Positions 1-7,420 of a stretch of 64,000 nt of DNA are shown here, in pieces; positions within the stretch are counted from its first letter, which is position 1, and each line of letters starts with the position of its first letter. Both the position numbers and the translations under genes were made by a program. Location: contig JAKLIX010000017.1 in assembly GCA_022709385.1 (NCBI GenBank), positions 1 through 64,000 of the forward strand, read 5' to 3'. Below the pieces are notes generated by a model, which had not been told where the DNA came from, did no database searches, and was given only the letters and a program-made list of their open reading frames with translations. This DNA is from Bacteroidota bacterium (lineage in GTDB: Bacteria; Bacteroidota; Bacteroidia; Bacteroidales; CAIXZF01).

Positions 1-115
1 TTCCCCTGAGATTATACCTTTCGTATAGTTCGCGTTGAGTTACCTCAGTGGTTAAATACTCCTGAACAATTGATTTTTTTAGTTCCTCCGGAACATGCTG
101 TCTTGTGTGTTTCAT
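1..115 (-). CDS. Transposase-type HTH protein, N-terminal fragment (cut by window edge)
   Basis: Read on the minus strand from an ATG at 115, the sequence gives 38 residues beginning MKHTRQHVPEELKKSIVQEY and continuing through a TQRELYERYN stretch. This looks like the N-terminal helix-turn-helix of IS3-type transposase OrfA proteins, which recognises the element's ends. The frame runs off the left edge, so length and integrity are unknown. The adjacent frameshifted toxin gene and Rhs fragment fit an insertion-prone, decaying region. It could also be a stand-alone HTH regulator. Confidence 0.5.
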   Translation of the reverse strand, partial: MKHTRQHVPEELKKSIVQEYLTTEVTQRELYERYNLRG

Positions 116-410
116 AATCCTAATTTTGGTTTACTTGTTCTTTTAAACTGTAAACCTATTTCAGGACAAGACAGGTTGAAGGAAAAAGGAAAAAAAGATA
201 AATCCAGTCGTTCAAACAGCGAGATTTGCAAAAGGTGAATCGGAATCTGAAATTGAAGTGATCAGTATTGACATGAGAAAATATTATAAAGTGGATAATG
301 ACCCAACTCAGTTCCCATAGTTATTAATTACGCCATTTTCATTGCATCCGATAGTGTATCCCTTAGTTTCTTCTTGGCGGACAGGCTGCCAATGATAATA
401 GGCATGGGAA
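116..410. other. No convincing gene
   Basis: AT-rich spacer. The only open stretch is a plus-strand tail at 180-320 (46 codons rich in Lys and Glu, ending FP-stop) with no credible start. A 25-codon minus-strand frame lies near 332-406. Neither resembles a family I recognise; they may be remnants of older genes. Confidence 0.4.
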
Positions 411-801
411 TCACTTTTCCCACGGATTAACAACCTTTAGATTTGGGATATTTTTAAAATCGTCAATGTTCCTTGTGATCAATGCCAGATCGTATATCAT
501 CGCAGTTGCTGCGATGATGGCATCGGGTAGTTTTGTTTTACGGGTTTTGCGGATTTGGATGCTTTGGTTGGCCACGTCTTCTGTAAGATCCAGAACAATT
601 GCATCGTTCATATAACTATCCAGTAATTGTTATTATCTTCAGATGTTGAGAATCCCAGTACTTCTATATGCGTGTGATAATGGAAACGTTCGGTATTGAA
701 TCTATCACCTCATTCAAGAATGTCATAGCGGAAGCAGGAAGTTTTTTCCCAAGGTAGTCAATGACGACATTGGTGTCGATCAGATACTGTTGTTGTTCCA
801 T
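411..801 (-). pseudogene. VapC-type PIN-domain toxin, broken by two indels
   Basis: PIN-domain endoribonuclease toxins cleave RNA using clustered acidic residues. An ATG at 801 starts MEQQQYLIDTNVVIDYLG, with the first PIN aspartate in IDTN, and the frame runs to ITRI before a TAG near 666. Removing one AT dinucleotide around 665-669 continues the protein as EVLGFSTSEDNNN. A single missing base around 625-626 must then be restored to reach LLDSYMNDAIVLDL. The last 66 codons (611-411) are intact and hold the conserved LPDAIIAATA and LITRNIDDF segments. The start overlaps the antitoxin gene by 22 bp, as is usual for such pairs. A sequencing error is possible, but two independent indels favour real decay. 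Confidence 0.8.
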
Positions 802-995
802 TCCTCGCGGCTTTGCGCAACATACTGCTGCAGTTGATCAGCAACATCGGCGGGCAATTTCCCGGCATATTTTTCAGAAAGCTTTTGAGTGGACTGAATG
901 TTTTTCTTCAGCACCCGGATCAGGTGTAGATCTTCTAATTGCTTAAGAAGTTTATATGCCTTCTGGTTTGTCAATTGTATTATCAGGGTATCCAT
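780..995 (-). CDS. Antitoxin of a VapBC-like pair
   Basis: A 71-residue protein beginning MDTLIIQLTNQKAYKLLKQL, followed by a charged middle and a C-terminus ending EEWNNNSI. Proteins of this size and pattern sit directly upstream of PIN toxins in Bacteroidota and act as the antitoxin and operon repressor. The assignment rests mainly on position: its 3' end overlaps the start of the broken vapC by 22 bp. A TAnnTTTG promoter motif lies about 75 bp upstream. With the toxin disrupted it may now be an orphan antitoxin. The DNA-binding fold cannot be named from sequence alone. Confidence 0.65.
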   Translation of the reverse strand: MDTLIIQLTNQKAYKLLKQLEDLHLIRVLKKNIQSTQKLSEKYAGKLPADVADQLQQYVAQSREEWNNNSI

Positions 996-1068
996 GTAAG
1001 GTTTCTTTGTTTAAGTAGCTCCTGACCAGGGATTTGATCCTTTCGGTCAGAACCATATAATTACACTA

Positions 1069-1076
1069 CAAATATA
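1069..1076 (-). promoter_or_regulatory. Candidate -7 promoter element for the antitoxin-toxin operon
   Basis: The minus strand reads TATATTTG, an exact match to the Bacteroidota primary-sigma -7 motif TAnnTTTG. It lies about 75 bp before the antitoxin ATG. No clear TTG at the usual -33 distance was seen. Confidence 0.4.
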
Positions 1077-1213
1077 CGGTAAAACTGCTTAGAGAGTTTG
1101 GGAATTTCAATTGAAAAATAAAAACTGTATTTTTGATGGTACTACCCCAACCTGGAAACACAGAAATGACCGCAGGATCACTAAATATAAACACCTCTGA
1201 AACTGCAAGTTGA

Positions 1214-1315
1214 CTGTACTACTACGGGGCACGGTACTATGACCCGAAAACGTCTGTGTTTCTGAGGGTGGATCCGATGAGTGATAAATATCCTTCGTGG
1301 AGTACATTCACATAG
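1214..1315 (+). pseudogene. Fragment of an Rhs-repeat core domain
   Basis: One plus-strand frame reads LYYYGARYYDPKTSVFLRVD, then PMSDKYPSWSTFT and a TAG. This matches the conserved Rhs/YD-repeat core signature (YYGARYYDP...DP...KYP.WSPY.Y) that precedes the toxic tip in polymorphic-toxin proteins. A stop precedes the fragment and another follows it. No signal for the thousands of bases of upstream repeats or for a downstream tip domain is present. It is therefore a remnant only. Confidence 0.75.
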
Positions 1316-1371
1316 ATATACCGACACGGGATGAGTTTGCGAAAAAATTGCGATCAAGGGGTGTACGGCAT

Positions 1372-1419
1372 TACTCATACTAAACAGCTTTGCATTCGCA
1401 AACCTGTCAAGTATGAGTA
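1372..1419. repeat. Long imperfect hairpin (19 paired bases in 48 nt)
   Basis: Outer arms TACTCATACT (1372-1381) and AGTATGAGTA (1410-1419) are perfectly complementary. Inside them ACAG pairs with CTGT and TTTGC pairs with GCAAA around an ATTC loop, separated by a 2x2 internal loop and a C-C mismatch. A T-rich run (TAGTATTTTT) follows on the plus strand. It could be an intrinsic terminator, a mobile-element end or a folded RNA. Confidence 0.55.
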
Positions 1420-1780
1420 TAGTATTTTTAAAAAATCTGGCAGCTGATCTAATTCTTTATAATGGTCTTCAACACTTTTTATTTCACTATCCCCTTCCGG
1501 TCAGGGAGTGATTGCTAAACCATCCTCGCTCTCGCTCTCACGCTCACTCTGCTCTATACCCCGCGGCCTGAGCGGAAAGAAAAATAAACAGGGATCCGTT
1601 GGCAATCAGGTGTGTGGCAATCCGCAGGCCATTTTCAGTGTGCTGGTGTGAAGATATGCTAATGCGTTGGTTTGCTGATGATAGTGTGCCGGTTTATCGT
1701 TTTCACGTTAAACGCCACGTGCAAACGCCATGGGCCTACAACACTGGTAAATCAACCAACTGATTCCCCGTAACCAAATT

Positions 1781-1847
1781 TGACCCCTTCGGGGTCATGA
1801 AATCAACCGGACATTCCTGCTATAAACATATGACCCCTTCGGGATCA
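1781..1847. repeat. Two copies of a TGACCCC-TTC-GGGGTCA hairpin
   Basis: The first copy (1781-1797) is a perfect 7-bp stem with a TTC loop. The second (1831-1847) is identical except for one base in the right arm. They lie 33 bp apart in non-coding DNA. Confidence 0.6.
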
Positions 1848-2025
1848 GAACATTCCCGCTCTCATTCTGCTTCTGATTCTCACTCTTTTTTACGTAGTTC
1901 AATGTTTTCTGCTTTCACAAGAACACGGCAGGTCTGCGAACAAAATCTGATTCCAGGATTGGCAGAGAAACCTGGGGGAGCGGACTGAGAGAAAAGTGAA
2001 AATGCAGAAAATTGAAGGTACATGT

Positions 2026-2105
2026 GAGTTTGAAGTTTAAGGTTTAAGGAGTTCTGGCCGTCATCGGAGACCGGTTTAGATGTTTATTGGTTTAGAAGTT
2101 TAGTG
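2026..2105 (+). repeat. Partial, diverged copy of the 136-bp interspersed repeat, opposite orientation
   Basis: The plus strand carries GTTTAAGG, GAGTTCTGGCCGTCAT, CCGGTTTAG and GGTTTAGAAGTTTAGT in the same order as the reverse complement of the tandem repeat at 4451-4748. The middle of the unit is missing. Confidence 0.55.
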
Positions 2106-2285
2106 AAACTCCGTGCATAACTCCGTGTCCGCCGCGGCGGATCCTTGGTTTTAAAGGCCGTGCGTGGAAAATCAATGCTCCTGATTATTTCATGCGGGCG
2201 GAGTTGAAGCAGTAATTACACCGATCCTCAAGTACTCACTATTTCAATCACTAATTTACTAATTTCGCCTGCAAAGCAATCCCGT

Positions 2286-3062
2286 ATGAAAAAGAAACAA
2301 TGGTACCAGGAACTCTTCGAGAATTATGCTGATTCGTATGAAAGGGAATGTTTCACTGCAGGGACAGCAGGAGAATGTGATTTTATTGAACAGGAGATCG
2401 ATTTCAACAAGGGTTTACGGATTTTGGATGTTGGCTGCGGAACCGGCCGTCATGCCATCGAACTGGCCAGGCGCAGATACCGGGTGACGGGGATCGATCT
2501 TTCTGCCTCCATGCTGAGGAAAGCGGCAGAAAATGCCTCGAGGGCAGGGGTTGAGGTTCGTTTTCAGCAGGCCGATGCCAGGGAATTACCTTTCAGTGGT
2601 GCATTCGATGTGGCCCTCATGTTGTGTGAAGGCGGATTTCCCCTGATGGAAACCGATGAGATGAACTTCGAAATTCTGAAACAAGTGAGCAAAGCCCTGG
2701 TGGCGGACGGCTTGTTTATCTTTACCACGCTCAACGGTCTGTTTCCGCTGTATCATTCGGTGGAGGCATTCTGCGCCGCCGAAAAGGGAGAGACCAAAAC
2801 CACTTACCGCAGCAATTCCTTCGACCTGATGACTTTCAGGGATCACAACATCACTGAGATTGAGGATGACAGCGGGAAAATGCTTACCCTCGAATGTAAC
2901 GAACGCTATTATGTCCCCAGTGAGATTACCTGGCTGCTGAAGACGCTTGGTTGGAAAAGGATTGAAATTTTCGGGGCAAAGCTCGGGGCATTTTCCAGGG
3001 ATGATAAGCTTACTACCGAGGATTTCGAAATGCTTGTCATTGCCCGTTCCCGGACTTTCTGA
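2286..3062 (+). CDS. Class I SAM-dependent methyltransferase
   Basis: A 258-residue protein with the Rossmann-like methyltransferase fold. Motif I is LDVGCGTGRH at residues 47-56, where S-adenosylmethionine binds. The following acidic strand is VTGIDLS (about 67-73), and motif II/III material is QADARELPFSGAFDVAL. The C-terminal part (YVPSEITWLLKTLGWKRIEI) resembles the substrate-side cap of small-molecule methyltransferases of the UbiE/Tam type. The substrate cannot be told. It stands alone on the plus strand, downstream of the decayed region and converging on the TPM gene. A TAATTTCG motif about 20 bp upstream is one base off the local promoter consensus. Confidence 0.85.
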   Translation: MKKKQWYQELFENYADSYERECFTAGTAGECDFIEQEIDFNKGLRILDVGCGTGRHAIELARRRYRVTGIDLSASMLRKAAENASRAGVEVRFQQADARELPFSGAFDVALMLCEGGFPLMETDEMNFEILKQVSKALVADGLFIFTTLNGLFPLYHSVEAFCAAEKGETKTTYRSNSFDLMTFRDHNITEIEDDSGKMLTLECNERYYVPSEITWLLKTLGWKRIEIFGAKLGAFSRDDKLTTEDFEMLVIARSRTF

Positions 3063-3128
3063 TCCCGGCATGCATGCGTGATCAGTCTATTATTGCGTTT
3101 TATGAATCTTTTTCAGGACGGGACACAT

Positions 3129-3938
3129 TTACCAGCTCCCCCCCGCACCGCCGCCTCCGAAGCTGCCGCCACCGAAGCCTCCGAAACCGCCCCCGCCTCC
3201 GCCGCCAAAGCCTCCGCTGCCCCAGCCTCCTGATCCGCGACCGCCGCCCATTGAATTGAGCAGCATCATCCAGGTCAGGAAATCCAGGTTCTTGCCGATG
3301 TGATTATGCCTGTTGCGGCCTCCCCTGAAGATCAGGATGAGGATGATGATGATCGCCACAGGGATCAGGGCCACCCAGCCGGGAGCTTCCTCCTTCTTAC
3401 TGCCATATTGTTTATGGCTGAACTCCCCCCTGGCCAGCGGCATCAGGATGTTGAGGGCGTTCACGATCCCGCCGTAATAGTCGTTCTTCTTGAATTGCGG
3501 GATCATCTCCTTTTCCATGATCTGCCTTGAGGTGGCATCCGGAATGACAGGTTCAAGTCCGTAACCGACGGCAATGAACACATCTCCCCTGCCGCTACCT
3601 GTCTTGGGCTTGATCAGTATCACGATGCCGTTGTCGAAGCCTTTCTGCCCGACACCCCACTTTTCTCCGACAGTGTAAGCGAACTCCGCCTTGTCATATC
3701 CCCCCAGATCGGGAACAGTAAGCACCACGATCTGATTTGAGGTGGAATCGCTGAACCGGACAAGACTGGCTTCGAGGTTTGACTCCTGCGCTTCATCAAG
3801 CACCTCTGCGAGGTCGTTGACCAGCCGGGGAGGATCTGGACGGAGCGGGATTTCCTGTGCTTGAAGCATGCCTCCTCCGGCTGCAAGGAAAAGCAGCAGG
3901 ATGAAAAAGCGTGTTAGAAGGTTATTCTTGATCGGCAT
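3129..3938 (-). CDS. TPM-domain membrane protein with glycine-rich tail
   Basis: 269 residues. A signal peptide (MPIKNNLLTRFFILLLFLAA, cleaved near AQA/QE) is followed by a TPM domain of the YgcG/DUF477 family (about 35-170, with NQIVVLTVPDLGGYD and VGYGLEPVIPD). A transmembrane helix (VALIPVAIIIILILIF) and a C-terminal tail of GGWGSGGFGGGG type ending in GSW complete it. TPM domains are extracytoplasmic and have been linked to photosystem II repair in plants; the bacterial role is unsettled. It follows a second TPM gene and lemA on the same strand, a recurrent LemA-TPM-TPM arrangement that suggests a shared envelope function. Confidence 0.85.
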   Translation of the reverse strand: MPIKNNLLTRFFILLLFLAAGGGMLQAQEIPLRPDPPRLVNDLAEVLDEAQESNLEASLVRFSDSTSNQIVVLTVPDLGGYDKAEFAYTVGEKWGVGQKGFDNGIVILIKPKTGSGRGDVFIAVGYGLEPVIPDATSRQIMEKEMIPQFKKNDYYGGIVNALNILMPLARGEFSHKQYGSKKEEAPGWVALIPVAIIIILILIFRGGRNRHNHIGKNLDFLTWMMLLNSMGGGRGSGGWGSGGFGGGGGGGFGGFGGGSFGGGGAGGSW

Positions 3939-3960
3939 GGGCTTTGGATAAATATTGGAT

Positions 3961-4407
3961 TCAGTGGACCTGATCGAAAGAGATGTCGTCTTTCAACTCA
4001 TTGATGTCGTCGCGCTTATAGGGATAATGTGCCTTGAGTTGCTCACCGGCAAGCCTGATGGCATTGCTGAGTCCCTCGGCAAAACGGCCCTCCCGGAATT
4101 GAAGCAGCATCTCCGACCGCAGGCTCTCCCAGAAATCAATCCCCACCTTGTCGTGTATGCCGGCATCACCCACCACTGCAAACTTTCTGTTCTCCACTCC
4201 CAGGTAAAAAAGAACAGCGTTGCGCGCCGCTGTCTTTTGCATCCCGAGCCTGTGAAAAAGCCATACAGCCCGTTCGTAGGGATCGCCGGTACAGGATTTT
4301 TCAATATGCACACGGATCTCACCCGAGGTATCAAGTTCAGCATCCATGATTGCCTGGCGGATGTCTTCCTGCTGCTGTTCGCTGAAGAACTTCCTGGCTG
4401 ATGGCAT
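3961..4407 (-). CDS. Small TPM-domain protein
   Basis: About 148 residues starting MPSARKFFSEQQQEDIRQAI; an ATG 27 bp further upstream is possible but less typical. It is a TPM domain without signal peptide or anchor, with SGEIRVHIEKSC, an AVLFYLGVENRKFAVVGDAG core and GRFAEGLSNAIRLAGEQL. It sits 22 bp before the longer TPM gene, and lemA lies upstream beyond a 360-bp repeat-bearing gap. The neighbourhood suggests it works with LemA and the anchored TPM protein at the membrane. The biochemical role is unknown. Confidence 0.8.
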   Translation of the reverse strand: MPSARKFFSEQQQEDIRQAIMDAELDTSGEIRVHIEKSCTGDPYERAVWLFHRLGMQKTAARNAVLFYLGVENRKFAVVGDAGIHDKVGIDFWESLRSEMLLQFREGRFAEGLSNAIRLAGEQLKAHYPYKRDDINELKDDISFDQVH

Positions 4408-4450
4408 AGGGTTGAGGATTAAGGTGTTAAACAAATTAAAACAAGGTTAT

Positions 4451-4748
4451 TGCTTCGACTACGCTCAGCATGACGGCCAGAACTCATTAAAAATCAGACC
4501 TTAAACTTTAAACTATTGACTAAACTTCTAAACGAATAAACTGCTAAACCGGCTGCCCTCCGGGAACTGTTTCCAGCAAGAGACGATGCTTCTACTACGC
4601 TTCAGCATGACGGCCAGAACTCATTAAACATCAGACCTTTAACTTTAAACTATTGACTAAACTTCTAAACGAATAAACTGCTAAACCGGCTGCCCTCCGG
4701 GAACTGTTTCCAGAAAGAGACGATGCTTCGACTTCTTCTCAGCATGAC
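4451..4748. repeat. 136-137 bp tandem repeat, 2.2 copies
   Basis: Unit 1 spans 4451-4586, unit 2 spans 4587-4723, and a 25-bp third start spans 4724-4748. The two full units differ at only a few positions. Each starts with TGCTTC(G/T)ACTACGCT.CAGCATGAC and contains ACTTCTAAACGAATAAACTG and CCGGCTGCCCTCCGGGAACT. A diverged partial copy lies at 2026-2105 in the opposite orientation. The array fills most of the 360-bp gap between lemA and the small TPM gene. No open frame runs through it. Confidence 0.85.
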
Positions 4749-4767
4749 TTTTGTGAAAGGCTCCCTG

Positions 4768-5358
4768 TCAGAACTTCACATCAGGTGCCTTCTCTGCGCC
4801 CTGCTCGGCCTCGAAATAAGCCTTCTTGTCGAAGCCGAACATCCCGGCAAAAATGTTTTTTGGGAATTTCCTGATGTATGTATTGTAGGACTGTGCCGTT
4901 TCGTTGAATTTCTTCCGTTCCACACTGATCCTGTTTTCCGTTCCTTCCAGTTGCGACTGCAGTTCGAGGAAGTTCTGGTTGGCCTTCAGGTCGGGGTAGC
5001 GTTCCACCACCACCATCAGCCGCGCCAATGCCGAGCTCAGCCCGTTCTGGCTCTCCTGGAACTGCTTGAGACTCTCTGCATTGAGATTTTCTGGATTGAC
5101 AGTGACCGAGGTGGCTTTGGCCCTGGCTTCAATCACTTCAGTCAGGGTTTGCCTTTCAAAATTGGCATACCCTTTCACTGTCTCTACAAGGTTGGGGATC
5201 AGGTCGGCGCGCCGCTGATACACATTCTCTACCTGAGCCCATTGTGCGCTAACGCCTTCTTCTCTGGAAACCAGTCCGTTATATGTACTTACCCCGGACA
5301 GTACCAGGATAACCAGGAGTACCAGTATGACTCCTATTGTTACGATCGTGCTTCTCAT
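4768..5358 (-). CDS. lemA: LemA family protein
   Basis: 196 residues. The N-terminal transmembrane helix (TIVTIGVILVLLVILVLSG) is followed by the long helical LemA domain with YNGLVSREEGVSAQWAQVEN, QRRADLIPNLVETVKGYA and LTEVIEARAKA. LemA proteins are membrane-anchored with an external coiled helical bundle; their function is not settled. The gene starts a same-strand group with two TPM genes. A TACATTTG promoter motif lies about 45 bp upstream of the ATG. The C-terminal KFPKNIFAGMFGFDKKAYF segment is characteristic of the family. Confidence 0.92.
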   Translation of the reverse strand: MRSTIVTIGVILVLLVILVLSGVSTYNGLVSREEGVSAQWAQVENVYQRRADLIPNLVETVKGYANFERQTLTEVIEARAKATSVTVNPENLNAESLKQFQESQNGLSSALARLMVVVERYPDLKANQNFLELQSQLEGTENRISVERKKFNETAQSYNTYIRKFPKNIFAGMFGFDKKAYFEAEQGAEKAPDVKF

Positions 5359-5401
5359 AATGTTGGATTATTAAATGCTGTTTGTATTGTGTCTCTGTGA
5401 A

Positions 5402-5409
5402 CAAATGTA
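5402..5409 (-). promoter_or_regulatory. Candidate -7 element for lemA
   Basis: The minus strand reads TACATTTG, an exact TAnnTTTG match, 43 bp before the lemA ATG and just beyond the htpG stop. This suggests lemA is transcribed separately from htpG. Confidence 0.45.
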
Positions 5410-5411
5410 AT

Positions 5412-7316
5412 TTATTTTAAAAGTTCTATGCTCCGGCTGATGAATTTTGTCAGTTCTTCCCCCCTGAGCATATTTTGTGACAACAGCGCCAGATCGGTCA
5501 GTTGCCTGATACGGCCGGTCTTTTCCTCTGCGGATTCCACCTGAAGCAGCTGGCCGATCGCCGGATGGTTGCTGTTTATCACCAGGTTAAGGCTTTCCGG
5601 CATCTCACCCCAGTAATTCATGCCCCCTCCCAGGGCTGCCATGTCTTTCATCCTTCTCATGAATTCGGGCTGGGTGATCATGACAGGCAAATCTGTCTCG
5701 GAGAGCGCTTCGAATTGCACATGATATTTGTCTTTTCCTGCAACATCTTCAAAAAGGGGCTTCAGGCTGTCCTGCTCCTCAGTGCTGAGTTTGGAGGGAA
5801 GGGCTTCCTCTTTCGGAATCAGTTTTTCCGTCACCTCGGCATCCACCCGCTTGAAATGGGTCTTCTCCAGCCTGGATTCCAGCGCGTTTACAAAATGATT
5901 GTCCAGCGGCCCGTCCATCAGCAGCACATCATACCCCCTTTCCCGGGCAGCTCCGATATAGGCATGCTGTTCTTCCTGCTGCGTGGTATAGAGGTATATA
6001 AGCTGTTTGTCTTTGTCTGTCTGCACAGCCTCCACCTTCTTTTGGTATTCATCCAGGGTGAAATAATTCCCTTCCGTGTTCTTCAGCAGGCAGAATTTTT
6101 TTGCCCGCTCATAGAAGTCCTGTTCGGTAACAATCCCATATTCGATGAATACGCGGATGTCATCCCATTTCTTCTCAAAATCTTCCCGGCTGTTTTTAAA
6201 CAGATCCTCCAGTTTGTCGGCTACTTTCTTGGTGATATGATTTGAAATCTTTTTCACATTCGAATCACTCTGGAGATAGCTGCGCGACACATTCAGCGGG
6301 ATGTCAGGGGAGTCGATCACCCCGTGCAGCAGCGTAAGGAAATCCGGTACAATGCCTTCTACTGAATCGGTCACGTAAACCTGGTTGCAGTAGAGCTGGA
6401 TCTTATTCTTCTGCATGTCCACGTACTTCTTGACTTTCGGAAAATACAGTATCCCCGTCAGATTGAACGGATAGTCCACATTCAGATGTATCTGGAACAG
6501 GGGTTCCTCGAAAGTGTAAGGATAAAGCTCACGGTAAAACTTTTTGTAATCCTCATCTTTCAGATCGGCGGGCTTCTGTTTCCACAAAGGATTGATATTA
6601 TTAATGATACGTGGAAACTCCACCTCCCTGCGAACGGGTTTGCCATCTTTGTCAGTTTCGCCTTCAGCATCTTCCCAACGCTTCTCATTGCCGAAACGGA
6701 TGGGAACCGGCAGGAACTTGCAGTATTTTTTCAGCAGGTCCAGAATCTTGTGTTCATCATTGAATTCCAGGGAGTCATCCGCCAGATGCAGGATTACTTC
6801 CGTGCCCCGTTCTTTGCGGTCGTGGTCGTCCATGGCATATTCCGGACTTCCGTCGCAAACCCAGCGGACAGCCTTGCTTCCGGGCCCTTTTTTGTATGAT
6901 TTGCTGATGATCTCCACCTGTTTCGAGACCATGAAACTGGAATAAAAACCCAGTCCGAAATGACCGATCAGGCCGTTTTGCTCATCGGCCGCTTTGCCTT
7001 TGTATTTTTTGATGAAATCTTCCGCACTGGAAAAGGCGATCTGGTTGATGTATTTATCGATCTCCTCGGTGGTCATGCCGATACCTTTGTCACTGATTAC
7101 CAGTGTTTTGGTCTTGGTGTCGAGTGATACTTCTATGGTGAGATCACCTGTTTCTCCCTTGAATTCTCCGAGTGAGGCGAGGGTTTGCAGTTTGCGGGTC
7201 GCATCGACGGCATTGGATATCAGCTCCCTCAAAAAGATTTCATGTTCAGAGTAGAGAAATTTCTTGATAATAGGGAAGATGTTTTCTGTCTGTACGTTGA
7301 TTTTTCCTTTTTGCAT
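5412..7316 (-). CDS. htpG: Hsp90-family chaperone HtpG
   Basis: 634 residues, near the family length. The N-terminal GHKL ATPase carries NAVDA (N35), the ATP-lid DKGIGM (76-81) and GHFGLGFYS (118-126). The middle domain has DSVEGIVPDFLTLLHGVIDS and PLNVSRSYLQ, the latter containing the catalytic-loop arginine. A C-terminal dimerisation domain follows. HtpG is a cytosolic ATP-dependent chaperone for late folding of client proteins. The 104-bp upstream spacer contains a sequence fitting the sigma-54 core promoter. No partner chaperones are nearby. Confidence 0.97.
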   Translation of the reverse strand: MQKGKINVQTENIFPIIKKFLYSEHEIFLRELISNAVDATRKLQTLASLGEFKGETGDLTIEVSLDTKTKTLVISDKGIGMTTEEIDKYINQIAFSSAEDFIKKYKGKAADEQNGLIGHFGLGFYSSFMVSKQVEIISKSYKKGPGSKAVRWVCDGSPEYAMDDHDRKERGTEVILHLADDSLEFNDEHKILDLLKKYCKFLPVPIRFGNEKRWEDAEGETDKDGKPVRREVEFPRIINNINPLWKQKPADLKDEDYKKFYRELYPYTFEEPLFQIHLNVDYPFNLTGILYFPKVKKYVDMQKNKIQLYCNQVYVTDSVEGIVPDFLTLLHGVIDSPDIPLNVSRSYLQSDSNVKKISNHITKKVADKLEDLFKNSREDFEKKWDDIRVFIEYGIVTEQDFYERAKKFCLLKNTEGNYFTLDEYQKKVEAVQTDKDKQLIYLYTTQQEEQHAYIGAARERGYDVLLMDGPLDNHFVNALESRLEKTHFKRVDAEVTEKLIPKEEALPSKLSTEEQDSLKPLFEDVAGKDKYHVQFEALSETDLPVMITQPEFMRRMKDMAALGGGMNYWGEMPESLNLVINSNHPAIGQLLQVESAEEKTGRIRQLTDLALLSQNMLRGEELTKFISRSIELLK

Positions 7317-7347
7317 GGCATCCGGTATTTAAACAGCCCGTTGCGAC

Positions 7348-7362
7348 GCAAAGGATGTGCCA
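7348..7362 (-). promoter_or_regulatory. Sigma-54-like promoter upstream of htpG
   Basis: The minus strand reads TGGCAC-ATCCT-TTGC, an exact fit to TGGCAC-N5-TTGC with the GG and GC doublets correctly spaced. The start of transcription would fall about 20 bp before the htpG ATG at 7316. No TAnnTTTG element was seen in this spacer. A single motif match is not proof. Confidence 0.35.
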
Positions 7363-7420
7363 CCGGCCTGATGCTGACAAAATGGCTGTGAAGGCTCGTT
7401 CATCCTTCGGGAATGAATGG

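Larger units (their letters stand above)
1420..2285. other. Non-coding spacer with short palindromes and low-complexity tracts
   Basis: No gene could be supported. The stretch contains C/T-rich tracts (around 1530-1560 and 1850-1890), the two TGACCCC hairpins, a partial copy of the 136-bp repeat found near 4.5 kb, and a perfect 14-bp palindrome TCCGCCGCGGCGGA at 2128-2141. Short open frames here have no recognisable features. Confidence 0.5.

Noticed and set aside
332..406. 25-codon minus-strand frame before the vapC remnant
   Set aside because: Too short and without family resemblance or start context.
1107..1378. Minus-strand small frames over the Rhs fragment
   Set aside because: The plus strand carries the recognisable Rhs motif; the minus frames are shadows.
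4723..5400. Plus-strand open frame opposite lemA
   Set aside because: LemA on the minus strand has clear family motifs and a promoter; the opposite frame has none.
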